Positions 40,938 to 48,609 of a stretch of DNA of 64,000 nt are shown one piece after another. Numbering within the stretch: the stretch's first letter is position 1; the number at the start of each line of letters is the position of its first letter. The translations under genes were made by a program, and so were the position numbers. The notes beneath the pieces are model-generated. The model was given only the letters and a program-made list of their open reading frames with translations, searched no databases and was not told the DNA's origin. The DNA comes from Bradyrhizobium sp. 141. Lineage in GTDB: Bacteria > Pseudomonadota > Alphaproteobacteria > Rhizobiales > Xanthobacteraceae. Where the stretch lies: assembly GCF_023074055.1 (NCBI RefSeq), contig NZ_JADPKR010000114.1, positions 1 to 64,000 on the forward strand, written 5' to 3'.

Positions 40938-43660
40938 GCTTCGAGGTCAACGGCCAAACGTTTGCGCAGGCGCCGCGCGCCGGGCAATGCCTGCGCACGT
41001 TCTTGCGCGAGCTCGGCCATTTCGGCGTGAAAAAGGGCTGCGATGCCGGCGACTGCGGCGCCTGCACCGTGCTGCTCGACGGGGAGCCGGTGCACAGCTG
41101 CCTGATCCCGGCGTTCCGCGCCGAGGGACGCAACCTGACCACGATCGAAGGTCTCGGCGGGGACCACGGCGGCCATCCGATGCAGCAGGCCTTCCTCGAT
41201 GCGCAGGGCTTTCAATGCGGCTTCTGCACCGCCGGCATGATCCTGACCTGCGCCTCGCTGAACCAGGCACAGCGCACCGATCTCGGCGCGGCGTTGAAGG
41301 GCAACATCTGCCGCTGCACCGGCTATGGCGCGATCGAGGACGCACTGCTCGGCAGGACCAATGTCGAGACGAGCGTCGAGGCCGGCGCCGCCTTCGGTCG
41401 CAGCCTGCCGGCGCCGGCGGGACCCGACATCGTCCGCGGCACGGCCCGCTACACCTTCGACACCGCCATCGACGGCCTGCTCCATGTCAAGCTGGTGCGG
41501 TCGCCTCATGCTCACGCCAGGATCGTCGCGATCGACAAGTCGGATGCCCTTCGCGTTCCCGGCGTTCACGCAGTGCTGACGCATGAGGACGCACCTTCGG
41601 TCCTGATCTCGACCGCGCGGCACGAGAAGGACTGGATGGACCCCGAGGACACCCGCATCCTCGACGACGTCGTCCGCTTCATCGGACAGCGGGTTGCCGC
41701 AATCGTCGCCGAGACCGAAGCCGCCGCCGAGGAGGCGTGCCGGCGGATCAAGGTCGAATATGAGGTCCTCCCCGCGCTGATCGATCCGGAGCAGGCGATG
41801 GTGCCGGGCGCGCCCGTCATTCATCCTGACCGCACCACGGCGAACCGCATCGCCGATGCCCAGCGCAACCTCGCCGCGGAGACGCATGGTGAGTTCGGCG
41901 ACGTCGCGGCGGCGCTCGCGACGTCCGCCGTCACCTTCGAGGGCACTTTTCACAGCCATCGCGTGCAGCATGCGGCGCTGGAGACCCATGGTGGGCTGGC
42001 CTGGCTCGATGCTTCGGGCGTGCTCAACGTTCGCACCTCGACCCAGGTCCCGTTCCTGACCCGGCGCGCACTGGCGGACATCTTTGAACTCCCCATGGAC
42101 AAGGTCCGCGTGGTCTGCGAGCGCGTCGGCGGTGGCTTTGGCGGCAAGCAGGAGATGTTCGTCGAGGACATCCTGGCGCTTGCTGCGCTGAAGACCGGCG
42201 GGCCCGTGAAGCTGGAGTTCACCCGCGAGGAGCAGTTCATCGCGACCTCGACGCGGCACCCGATGCGGGTCCATATCAAGGCCGGTGCCGACGCCGACGG
42301 CAAGCTCACTGCGCTTCAGCTCGACGTGCTCTCCAATACCGGCGCGTACGGCAATCATGCCGGCCCCGTGATGTTTCACTCGCTGTCCGAGTCGATCGCC
42401 GTCTACAATTGTCCGAACAAGCGGGTCGATGGCTTTGCGGTTTATACCAACACGGTGCCCGCGGGCGCGTTTCGCGGCTACGGCCTGCCCCAAACCCAGA
42501 TCGCGGTGGAAGCCGCCATCGACGAGCTGGCAAGGCAGCTCGGCATCAGCCCCTACGAGATGCGCCGGCGCAACATCGTGAGGGACGGCGACCCCATGCT
42601 GTCGCCGCCGCCCTCTGAATTTCACGACGTCGTCTATGGCTCCTACGGCCTCGACCAGTGCCTCGACCTCGTCGAGCGCGCCATGCAGGCCGATGGCCCG
42701 CAGCCGGAGCTTTCGCCGGAATGGCTGATCGGCGACGGCATCGCCCTCACGATGATCGATTCCGCGCCGCCGGCCGGCCATCTCGCGGACGCCATGATCG
42801 CGCTCAACGAGGATGGCGGCTTCGACCTCACCGTCGGCACCGCGGAGTTCGGCAACGGCACCAGCACGGTGCATCGGCAGATCGCGGCGACCACGCTGGC
42901 GACCACCGTCGATAGGATCCGCCTGCATCAGTCCGACACGGCCCATGGCGGCCACGACACCGGCGCCTATGGCAGCGCCGGCACCTTCGTTGCCGGCAAG
43001 GCGACCCATGCGGCTTCCATGCAGCTTGCGACCGAACTGAAGGCGGCGGCCGCCGGTGCGTGGCTGTGCGACGTTCAGGCCTGTGTGCTCGAGGACAATG
43101 CGGTCGTCAGCGGCGTCCGGCGCATGCCTTTTACGGAGCTGGTGAAACTCGCGCGCGAACGCGGACAGCCATTCGCGAGCAGCGGCAATTCCGAGGGCAC
43201 GCCGCGTTCGGTCGGCTTCAACGTCCAGGGGTTTCGCGTCGCCGTGAACAAGGGCACCGGCGAGCTCAGGATTCTCAGGAGCGTGCAGGCGGCGGACGCG
43301 GGAATCGTCGCCAATCCCATGCAGTGCCGTGGTCAGGTCGAAGGCGGCGTCGCACAGGCGCTCGGCGCCGCGCTCTATGAGGAAATGGTGATCGACGCCA
43401 ACGGCAGCGTCACCAACCCGAAATTCCGCGACTACCACCTGCCCTCTTTCGCCGACGTGCCGCGCACGGAGGTGTACTTCGCCGACACGTCCGACACGAT
43501 CGGGCCGCTGGGCGCAAAGTCGATGAGCGAGAGCCCGTACAATCCGGTTGCCGCCGCGCTCGGCAACGCAATCGCCGACGCAACCGGCATTCGCTTCACC
43601 GCGCCACCCTTCAAACCGGATCGGCTGTTTCCGGCGCTGCACGACAGGTTCGGTAGCTAG
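40934..43660 (+). CDS. Fused [2Fe-2S]-molybdopterin xanthine dehydrogenase subunit
   Basis: A 908-aa protein joining the iron-sulfur subunit (first 155 residues: GCDAGDCGACTVLLDG and FQCGFCTAGMIL with NICRCTGYG, both [2Fe-2S] sites complete) to the molybdopterin subunit. The Moco part shows GGGFGGKQEMF, FRGYGLPQ and the active-site region GPLGAKSMSESPYNP, where Glu occupies the catalytic position. It is expected to oxidise hypoxanthine and xanthine to urate with the FAD subunit. The 2-gene, SM-fused layout is unusual compared with the common XdhAB or XdhABC splits. Adjacent genes cover later urate catabolism. Confidence 0.85.
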   Translation: MSFEVNGQTFAQAPRAGQCLRTFLRELGHFGVKKGCDAGDCGACTVLLDGEPVHSCLIPAFRAEGRNLTTIEGLGGDHGGHPMQQAFLDAQGFQCGFCTAGMILTCASLNQAQRTDLGAALKGNICRCTGYGAIEDALLGRTNVETSVEAGAAFGRSLPAPAGPDIVRGTARYTFDTAIDGLLHVKLVRSPHAHARIVAIDKSDALRVPGVHAVLTHEDAPSVLISTARHEKDWMDPEDTRILDDVVRFIGQRVAAIVAETEAAAEEACRRIKVEYEVLPALIDPEQAMVPGAPVIHPDRTTANRIADAQRNLAAETHGEFGDVAAALATSAVTFEGTFHSHRVQHAALETHGGLAWLDASGVLNVRTSTQVPFLTRRALADIFELPMDKVRVVCERVGGGFGGKQEMFVEDILALAALKTGGPVKLEFTREEQFIATSTRHPMRVHIKAGADADGKLTALQLDVLSNTGAYGNHAGPVMFHSLSESIAVYNCPNKRVDGFAVYTNTVPAGAFRGYGLPQTQIAVEAAIDELARQLGISPYEMRRRNIVRDGDPMLSPPPSEFHDVVYGSYGLDQCLDLVERAMQADGPQPELSPEWLIGDGIALTMIDSAPPAGHLADAMIALNEDGGFDLTVGTAEFGNGTSTVHRQIAATTLATTVDRIRLHQSDTAHGGHDTGAYGSAGTFVAGKATHAASMQLATELKAAAAGAWLCDVQACVLEDNAVVSGVRRMPFTELVKLARERGQPFASSGNSEGTPRSVGFNVQGFRVAVNKGTGELRILRSVQAADAGIVANPMQCRGQVEGGVAQALGAALYEEMVIDANGSVTNPKFRDYHLPSFADVPRTEVYFADTSDTIGPLGAKSMSESPYNPVAAALGNAIADATGIRFTAPPFKPDRLFPALHDRFGS

Positions 43661-44544
43661 CTGCCGCGATAGGTCGAATAGCTCCACGGCGTGACCAGCA
43701 ACGGAACGTGATAGTGGCTTTCCGGCTCGCTGATCGCAAAGCGCAGCGGGATCTCGTCGAGGAACGGTGGGTCGGACAGCGGCACGTTGCGTTCGGCGTA
43801 ATATTTGGCAACGCTGAATCTGAGCTCGTAGCGGCCGATCGGCAGCGGGCGGTCGCTGATCAACGGCTGGTCGGTGCGACCGTCGGCATTGGTCACCGCG
43901 CGCGCGATGACGCGGTTCTCGCCGAGGCTCGCGAGCTCCACGAGCTCAATCGGGACGCCCGCCGCCGGCTTGCCAATGTGATTGTCCAGCACATGCGTCG
44001 ACAACCGGCCATGCACCTTCAACTTGTCGTCGGCAATGACGAGTTGATCCAGCCGCAGCGCGGAGATACGGCCGATTTCCTCGATCGCACGCCGCGTCTC
44101 GGTCTTGGCGATATTGCGCAACCGGATCTCGAAATCGCGCAGTACAGAATCTTTGGTGTGACGGCGCACGCAGACGATATAGGGGAAGCCGAACTTGTCG
44201 CGGTAGGCGTTGTTGACGCGCTCGAAGGCCGCGTACTCGGCTTCCGAGAGCCGGTCGAGCCCGGCGCTGTTCTGCTCGTCGGTCGATTCCGCCGTGAGTC
44301 CGGCGGCGCGCTGCGTTTTGCTGGCGAGATCGGGGTGCGCCCGGATCAGCGCCAGCTGTGCGTCAGGCTCAGCACTCTGGATCGCCGCCATCAGCGCTGT
44401 GTGCAACTGGTTGATCCCGGCGAACGGCCGCTTGCCGGCAAGCTGTTCGGCGATCCACGGCGAATATTCGACGACGTTGGCGAGCGCCGCGACGAAATCG
44501 GCGTTGCTTGCTGCGTTGAGATCGGCCAGCGAGATCTGCGACAT
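43657..44544 (-). CDS. Fused OHCU decarboxylase / 5-hydroxyisourate hydrolase
   Basis: A 295-aa bifunctional enzyme. The N-domain (about 1-165) is UraD, with IRAHPDLASK carrying the catalytic His, and FPYIVCVRR. The C-domain (about 180-295) is the transthyretin-like UraH, with LSTHVLDNHIGKPAAGVPIEL and the diagnostic C-terminal YRGS. Together they convert 5-hydroxyisourate through OHCU to S-allantoin. The fused order UraD-UraH is known in bacteria. ATG 44544 follows the PuuE stop (44550) by five bases, so it is the last gene of a three-gene unit with DUF3830 and PuuE, and its stop overlaps the end of the fused Xdh gene. Confidence 0.92.
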   Translation of the reverse strand: MSQISLADLNAASNADFVAALANVVEYSPWIAEQLAGKRPFAGINQLHTALMAAIQSAEPDAQLALIRAHPDLASKTQRAAGLTAESTDEQNSAGLDRLSEAEYAAFERVNNAYRDKFGFPYIVCVRRHTKDSVLRDFEIRLRNIAKTETRRAIEEIGRISALRLDQLVIADDKLKVHGRLSTHVLDNHIGKPAAGVPIELVELASLGENRVIARAVTNADGRTDQPLISDRPLPIGRYELRFSVAKYYAERNVPLSDPPFLDEIPLRFAISEPESHYHVPLLVTPWSYSTYRGS

Positions 44545-44549
44545 CGTCC

Positions 44550-45485
44550 TCAACCGATCTCGAACGCTTTGGTCGCGAGATGCGCATGCTTGTCGTGCCA
44601 GTGCTGCGCGATCTGCAATCGCGTCGGCACCCAGACGCGCTCGTGCTTGCCGATGTAATCCAGGAAGCGGATCAATCCGGCAGCACGACCGGGCCGGCCG
44701 GCGAGGCGGCAGTGCAGGCCCACCGACATCATCTTCGGCGCGCTCTCGCCTTCAGCATAGAGCACGTCGAAGGCATCCTTCAGATAGGTGAAGAACTGCT
44801 CGCCTTCGGCAAAGCCCTGCGGATTGATGAAGCGCATGTCGTTGGCGTCGAGCGTATAGGGAATGATGAGCTGCTTGCCGCTCGCACTCTTGATCCAATA
44901 GGGCAGATCGTCGGCATAGGAGTCGCAGAGATAGAGGAAGCCGCCTTCCTCCATCAGCAGACGGTTGGTATTGATCGAGGAGCGCCCGGTGTACCAGCCG
45001 AGGGGGCGCGAACCGGTGGCTTCGGTATGGACGCGGATCGCTTCCGCGATCTCGGCGCGCTCCTGCGCCTCGGTCATGTCCTTGTGCTCGATCCATTTCA
45101 GGCTGTGGCTGGCGATATCCCAGCCCGCCTCCTTCATGGCAGCTACGATCTCCGGGTTGCGCTTCAGCGCAGTGGCGACGCCGAACACGGTGGTCGGCCA
45201 GTTGCGCGCGGTGAACATCCGCCACAGCCGCCAGAAGCCGGCGCGCGAGCCATATTCGAACATCGATTCGATATTGGCATGACGCTGGCCCGCCCAGGGC
45301 TGCGCGCCGAGCACGTCGGACAGAAACGCTTCCGAGGCGCGGTCGCCGTGCAGGATGTTGTTCTCGCCGCCTTCCTCGAAATTGACGACGAACTGCACCG
45401 CGACCCGCGCGTTGCCGGGCCACTCTGGATGCGGCGGGTTGCGGCCGTAACCGCGGAGATCGCGCGGGTAGCGGGGCTCGGTCAC
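44550..45485 (-). CDS. puuE: Allantoinase PuuE (polysaccharide-deacetylase type)
   Basis: A 311-aa cofactor-independent allantoinase of the CE4/NodB fold, converting allantoin to allantoate. Seen: NFEEGGENNILHGD near the start, FEYGSRAGFWRLWRMF, ASHSLKWIEHKDMTEAQE and YTGRSSINTNRLLMEEGGFL, the PuuE signature. It starts at GTG 45485, directly after the stop of the DUF3830 gene with no gap. The metal ligands of classical deacetylases are not expected in this group. Confidence 0.92.
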   Translation of the reverse strand: MTEPRYPRDLRGYGRNPPHPEWPGNARVAVQFVVNFEEGGENNILHGDRASEAFLSDVLGAQPWAGQRHANIESMFEYGSRAGFWRLWRMFTARNWPTTVFGVATALKRNPEIVAAMKEAGWDIASHSLKWIEHKDMTEAQERAEIAEAIRVHTEATGSRPLGWYTGRSSINTNRLLMEEGGFLYLCDSYADDLPYWIKSASGKQLIIPYTLDANDMRFINPQGFAEGEQFFTYLKDAFDVLYAEGESAPKMMSVGLHCRLAGRPGRAAGLIRFLDYIGKHERVWVPTRLQIAQHWHDKHAHLATKAFEIG

Positions 45486-45899
45486 TTAGACTTCCTCAAA
45501 GCGGATCGGCAGGGCGCCCTTCCACAGCACGCTCTTGCCCAGCGTCGCAAGATTTTCCAGGCCCGAGGTCAGCGTGATGAAGTGGTTGCCGGCGAGCTGG
45601 CCCATCTTGCTCGCGAAGTGCACGCTGCCATAGGCCAGCAGGATCTCGGTCTCGCTGATGCCGCCGGGATAGAGGATGATCTGACCGGGCGCGGGGTAGC
45701 TCGTGTGGTTCTCGTAGCCGACGCCGAAGTCGCGATCGCCGAGCGGCATCCACACGCCCTCGCCGCTCCAACGCACATGGATGATATGGCTTTCGAACGG
45801 CAGCGCCTTGCGGAAGGCGGCGACGGTCTTTGGTGCCAGTTGCTCCTCGAAGCGGGCATCGAAGCTGAAATCGCCCGCACGGATAGCGAGTTTGCCCAT
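45486..45899 (-). CDS. DUF3830 family protein in the purine operon
   Basis: A 137-aa soluble protein. Its mid part, WMPLGDRDFGVGYENHTSYPAPGQIILYPGG then SETEILLAYG, is the DUF3830 pattern. I recall a cyclophilin-like fold for a family member, without an assigned reaction. The stop codon abuts the PuuE start (45486/45485), and UraD-UraH follows, so it is the first gene of the urate/allantoin unit. A role with allantoin or a related intermediate is inferred from this coupling only. AGAGAG precedes the ATG. Confidence 0.7.
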   Translation of the reverse strand: MGKLAIRAGDFSFDARFEEQLAPKTVAAFRKALPFESHIIHVRWSGEGVWMPLGDRDFGVGYENHTSYPAPGQIILYPGGISETEILLAYGSVHFASKMGQLAGNHFITLTSGLENLATLGKSVLWKGALPIRFEEV

Positions 45900-45988
45900 C
45901 TCATCTCTCTGAATCGGGGCCGGTGGCCCACGGAACACTTTCAAGCAAAGAGCACTCCCGACAGCTTCGCGCAAGTGCCGCGGCCGCA

Positions 45989-46255
45989 TCACCTGCGGTC
46001 GTAGGACCAGCCGAAAATGCCGCTCCGCCGCATCTCCGGTTCCGGCTCGACGGCAGGCAGCGGCGCCTCCTTCAGTTCCGCTTGCGGGGGCGGCGCCGGC
46101 AGGGTCTCGCATGTCATGGCGTAGACCAGCTTGCCATCCGCGGTACGCCCGATCGGGGCACAGGGATCGGAATGCGCCGCATTGGTCTTCGGCGTTTTGG
46201 CTTGCGCGGCCGCCGGGAAAGTCAGCAGCAGCAGGATCAACAGATATCTCGACAT
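45989..46255 (-). CDS. Exported proline-rich hypothetical protein (88 aa)
   Basis: A signal peptide (MSRYLLILLLLTFPAAAQAK) is followed by a small domain with a Cys pair (DPCAPIGRTADGKLVYAMTC) and a proline/glutamate-rich tail ending IFGWSYDRR. The two cysteines could form a disulfide. AAGG precedes the ATG. It probably is a periplasmic protein; no family is recognised. Confidence 0.6.
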   Translation of the reverse strand: MSRYLLILLLLTFPAAAQAKTPKTNAAHSDPCAPIGRTADGKLVYAMTCETLPAPPPQAELKEAPLPAVEPEPEMRRSGIFGWSYDRR

Positions 46256-46506
46256 CGTTGTCGCCTTACGGAGCATTGGCCCCATTGAACCGGATTGCGG
46301 CGGGCAAGTCCATCGGCGCCAGCGGGGCGCGATTGCCGAATAATTAGCCGGCATGCGGCAACCTGGAAAGCGACAAGGCACAATGCGGCGAGATGGGCCC
46401 CGACTCAGCAGCGCACCGCTGCACCGGACGATGCTTCGCATCGCCGGGGGGAACGCTGCGCTGCGTCCGGAGCACGAGAGCGGAGTGATGCGCACTCTCT
46501 CCACAT

Positions 46507-46590
46507 CGTCATTGCGAGCGCAGCGACTTGTCCGCCGAAGCCTTTGGCGAAGGCGGAAGAAATCCAGAATTCCTCCGCACAATGACGGAA
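46507..46590. repeat. Palindromic repeat block with TCATTGCGAGCGCAGCG-type ends
   Basis: It starts TCATTGCGAGCGCAGCG and ends GCACAATGACGG, with inner arms around CGCCGAAGCC / GGCGAAGGCGG. The terminal TCATTG and CAATGA arms are inverted. Confidence 0.5.
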
Positions 46591-46626
46591 TAGGAGGCGG
46601 CAGCTTGCTTCTCCAAGTGACACTGT

Positions 46627-46723
46627 CATTCCCCGCGCAGGCGGGGAATCAAGTACGCCGCGGCCTCTCGGTTCAATCACTGCCGTCTCGGCGTACTGGA
46701 TCGCCCGGTTCAACCGGGCGATG
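46627..46723. repeat. Two tandem hairpins: ATTCCCCGC and TCGCCCGGTT arms
   Basis: ATTCCCCGC-gcagg-CGGGGAAT (46627-46649 region) and TCGCCCGGTT-ca-ACCGGGCGA (46701-46721 region) frame a segment of a type I associate with intergenic palindromic repeats in this genus. Confidence 0.5.
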
Positions 46724-46815
46724 ACACCGCGTGTGTGGCTGCGGGCATACCTTCGCGTTCTCGCGGCTTGTTCGCCCGAGCTTTGCTTGATCTCGCTACC
46801 CTCAAATCCAAGAGG

Positions 46816-46928
46816 GCGCAGGGAAGGCCGGGTGCCAGCTCGCACCCGCGGTCTGCTGCGCGAAATGTAGCGCAAGAAGACCGCACAGCAGCATACAGGT
46901 GGTGCCGAACACTGGGCCTTCCCTGCGC
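46816..46928. repeat. Inverted repeat with 14-base perfect arms
   Basis: GCGCAGGGAAGGCC (46816-46829) is exactly repeated in inverse at 46915-46928. Within it, GGTCTGCTGC- and AAGACCGC-type sub-palindromes occur, so the unit resembles a small MITE-like element. Confidence 0.55.
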
Positions 46929-47403
46929 GATGGCCGGACGGCTTATGCCGTGATCTCCCGGGAGCCGAACTTTCCTTCTGGCCTCCCTCGCCCCGCGAAT
47001 TGGATGATGCAGTCTGCCCGGTTGGGCTCGCTCGCATCTCCGCGAAAGGCTTGACCGTAGCAACGACGGCCAGGACCACACGGTTTTGCCGTACGCATGG
47101 CCCGCCATTTCGCCGCAGTCTTTCCAGCCCTGTCGACGGAGCCGGAAACTTACAGGCGAGACGAACCTAGCAGCGCCGCTCGTCTGCGCGAAGCCTCGGG
47201 CTCACAGGGACTACCCGCCCTGCCCGCACCTCTCATGCCGACGCTGCCGCGTCCACCGCAGACCCGGCTCGCGACAGTGACGACACAAGATCGCCCCTCT
47301 TGGATGAGCCGGGATGGGCAACACATACGACAAAACCGAATTTCGGTAAAGTGGAATATTTTTGCGCGGGCGGATTGACAGCGGGGCGACACAGCAAGGT
47401 GCC

Positions 47404-47481
47404 GTAGCCCGGATGGAGCGCAGCGCAATCCGGGACAGTGCGAGATACCGGACGAGCGGCCCCGGATTACGCTTTCGCTAC
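47404..47481. repeat. Inverted repeat element D
   Basis: Starts GTAGCCCGGATGGAGCGCAG and ends GGATTACGCTTTCGCTAC, with an internal AATCCGGG arm. It has the same architecture as A and C (GTAG-like ends, GC-rich arms) but a different sequence. It lies 80 bases beyond the stop of the Tyr-rich protein gene. Confidence 0.65.
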
Positions 47482-47566
47482 AAGAGTACCGACGCAGCAA
47501 AAAGGGCGGCACAAAGCACCGCCCTCTTTCGTGCAACCCAATCCGGGCAGCGTCGAAAACGATCGT

Positions 47567-47986
47567 TCAATACGGCCCGTAACGGTAGCCCGGATCGTAA
47601 TAGAACGAACTGCCGCCGTAGCCCTGACCGCCGTAATAGCCCTGACCGCCGTAGTAAGGACGCGAGCCGTAATAATAACGGTTCTCGTAATAGTCGCGGC
47701 GCCGGCTCTCGGCGATCGCGCCGCCGATCACACCCGCCGCAAGGCCCATGAAGGCGAGACCGGCAGCGTTCGGCCCGCGCCGATAGTAGCGACGGCGGGC
47801 TGCGCTGAAATCGGTGACGTCGGAGGAGCCCTGCCCGGCCGTGACAGGCTTTGCGGATACCGGCTCAACCGGTCCCGGGGACGCCGCCGCCGAGGGCGAT
47901 ATGGAGGTTGCGACCAATGCCAGGCTGGTGAACGCGGCCAGCACCATGTTGCGGCCGGCTGCAGAAATCATGGGTCCAACAGTCAT
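47567..47986 (-). CDS. Exported or membrane protein with Tyr/Gly-rich C-terminus
   Basis: A 139-aa protein: an N-terminal signal or anchor (MVLAAFTSLALVATSISPSA), a Ser/Pro/Val linker, a glycine-rich hydrophobic hairpin (AAGLAFMGLAAGVIGGAIAE) and a C-terminal low-complexity tail of Tyr, Gly and Arg (RDYYENRYYYGSRPYYGGQG repeats). GGAAGG precedes the ATG. The tail type is common in Bradyrhizobium outer-envelope proteins. The role is unknown. Confidence 0.6.
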   Translation of the reverse strand: MTVGPMISAAGRNMVLAAFTSLALVATSISPSAAASPGPVEPVSAKPVTAGQGSSDVTDFSAARRRYYRRGPNAAGLAFMGLAAGVIGGAIAESRRRDYYENRYYYGSRPYYGGQGYYGGQGYGGSSFYYDPGYRYGPY

Positions 47987-48301
47987 TTTGACCTTCCTAT
48001 GCTCTTGCCTAAGTTCTTGCCTAATTCTTGCCCAACGAAGAGAGATGCAAACCCTGTTTAATGCGCAAACCATTGAGATGGTTTCACGTTCGCGGCAATC
48101 CGCCACGCTTTGAACGATTGTAAACGAACGACCAAATCGCAGCTTGAACCACCGAACCTGAGCGGATAATGAACAGGCGCGCCGTTTTTCGGGCGCCGTA
48201 AGCGTTTTACGTGAACCAACGCATCAACCGACGCCGTCGGGATCGATGCCATTTGCAGGGTTCACCGTGACTGACGCGTCCTTTTCCCCAAGAGAAATCC
48301 G
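47987..48301. other. Divergent intergenic region, no gene seen
   Basis: About 315 bases between the Tyr-rich protein and DUF2798, with a moderately lower GC. It includes three near-identical TTCTTGCC/TAATTCTTGCC repeats at about 48004-48033 upstream of the minus-strand gene; otherwise nothing recognisable. Confidence 0.4.
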
Positions 48302-48559
48302 ATGATTGCGGTTCGTAAACTGCCGGCGCGCTATGCGCCGATCGTGATGCCATTCGTGCTGTCCATCCTCATGACGGCCGTGGTGTCGGTCATTTCGACG
48401 CTTCGGAGCCTCGGCGCAACGCCGGCGTTCCTCGCGACATGGCCGGGCGCCTGGGCGCTGTCCTGGCTGGTCGCCTTTCCAACGCTGCTCGTGGTGCTGC
48501 CGATGGTCCGGCGCATCGTGACGCTGCTCGTCGCGTCCCCATCTCAGCCAGGCCGATAA
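48302..48559 (+). CDS. DUF2798 family membrane protein
   Basis: An 85-aa protein with two transmembrane helices (IVMPFVLSILMTAVVSVIST and WALSWLVAFPTLLVVLPMVR) separated by a short loop (LGATPAFLATWPGA), the DUF2798 layout. It converges with the ClC channel gene; its stop is 51 bases from the ClC stop. Confidence 0.75.
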   Translation: MIAVRKLPARYAPIVMPFVLSILMTAVVSVISTLRSLGATPAFLATWPGAWALSWLVAFPTLLVVLPMVRRIVTLLVASPSQPGR

Positions 48560-48609
48560 CCGGCGCGGACGGCGGCGGATTGAACCCGCCGTCCCGCCTC
48601 CAATTGACC

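Larger units (their letters stand above)
46256..47566. other. 1.3-kb non-coding, repeat-dominated region
   Basis: No convincing gene. It contains a chain of inverted repeats: hairpin-rich blocks at 46507-46590, 46627-46649 and 46701-46723, the 46816-46928 element and the 47404-47481 element. I recall similar sequence being annotated as spurious hypothetical proteins in Bradyrhizobium genomes. Confidence 0.6.

Noticed and set aside
39959..43687. A 1242-codon open frame on the minus strand opposite the xanthine dehydrogenase genes
   Set aside because: It is a high-GC antisense shadow: the plus strand has clear family motifs and overlapping starts, whereas the minus frame has only low-complexity composition with no recognisable domain.
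46405..47079. A 224-codon minus-strand frame in the repeat mosaic
   Set aside because: It runs through several inverted repeats and its translation is Arg/Ser/Gly-biased; it looks like repeat-derived artefact.
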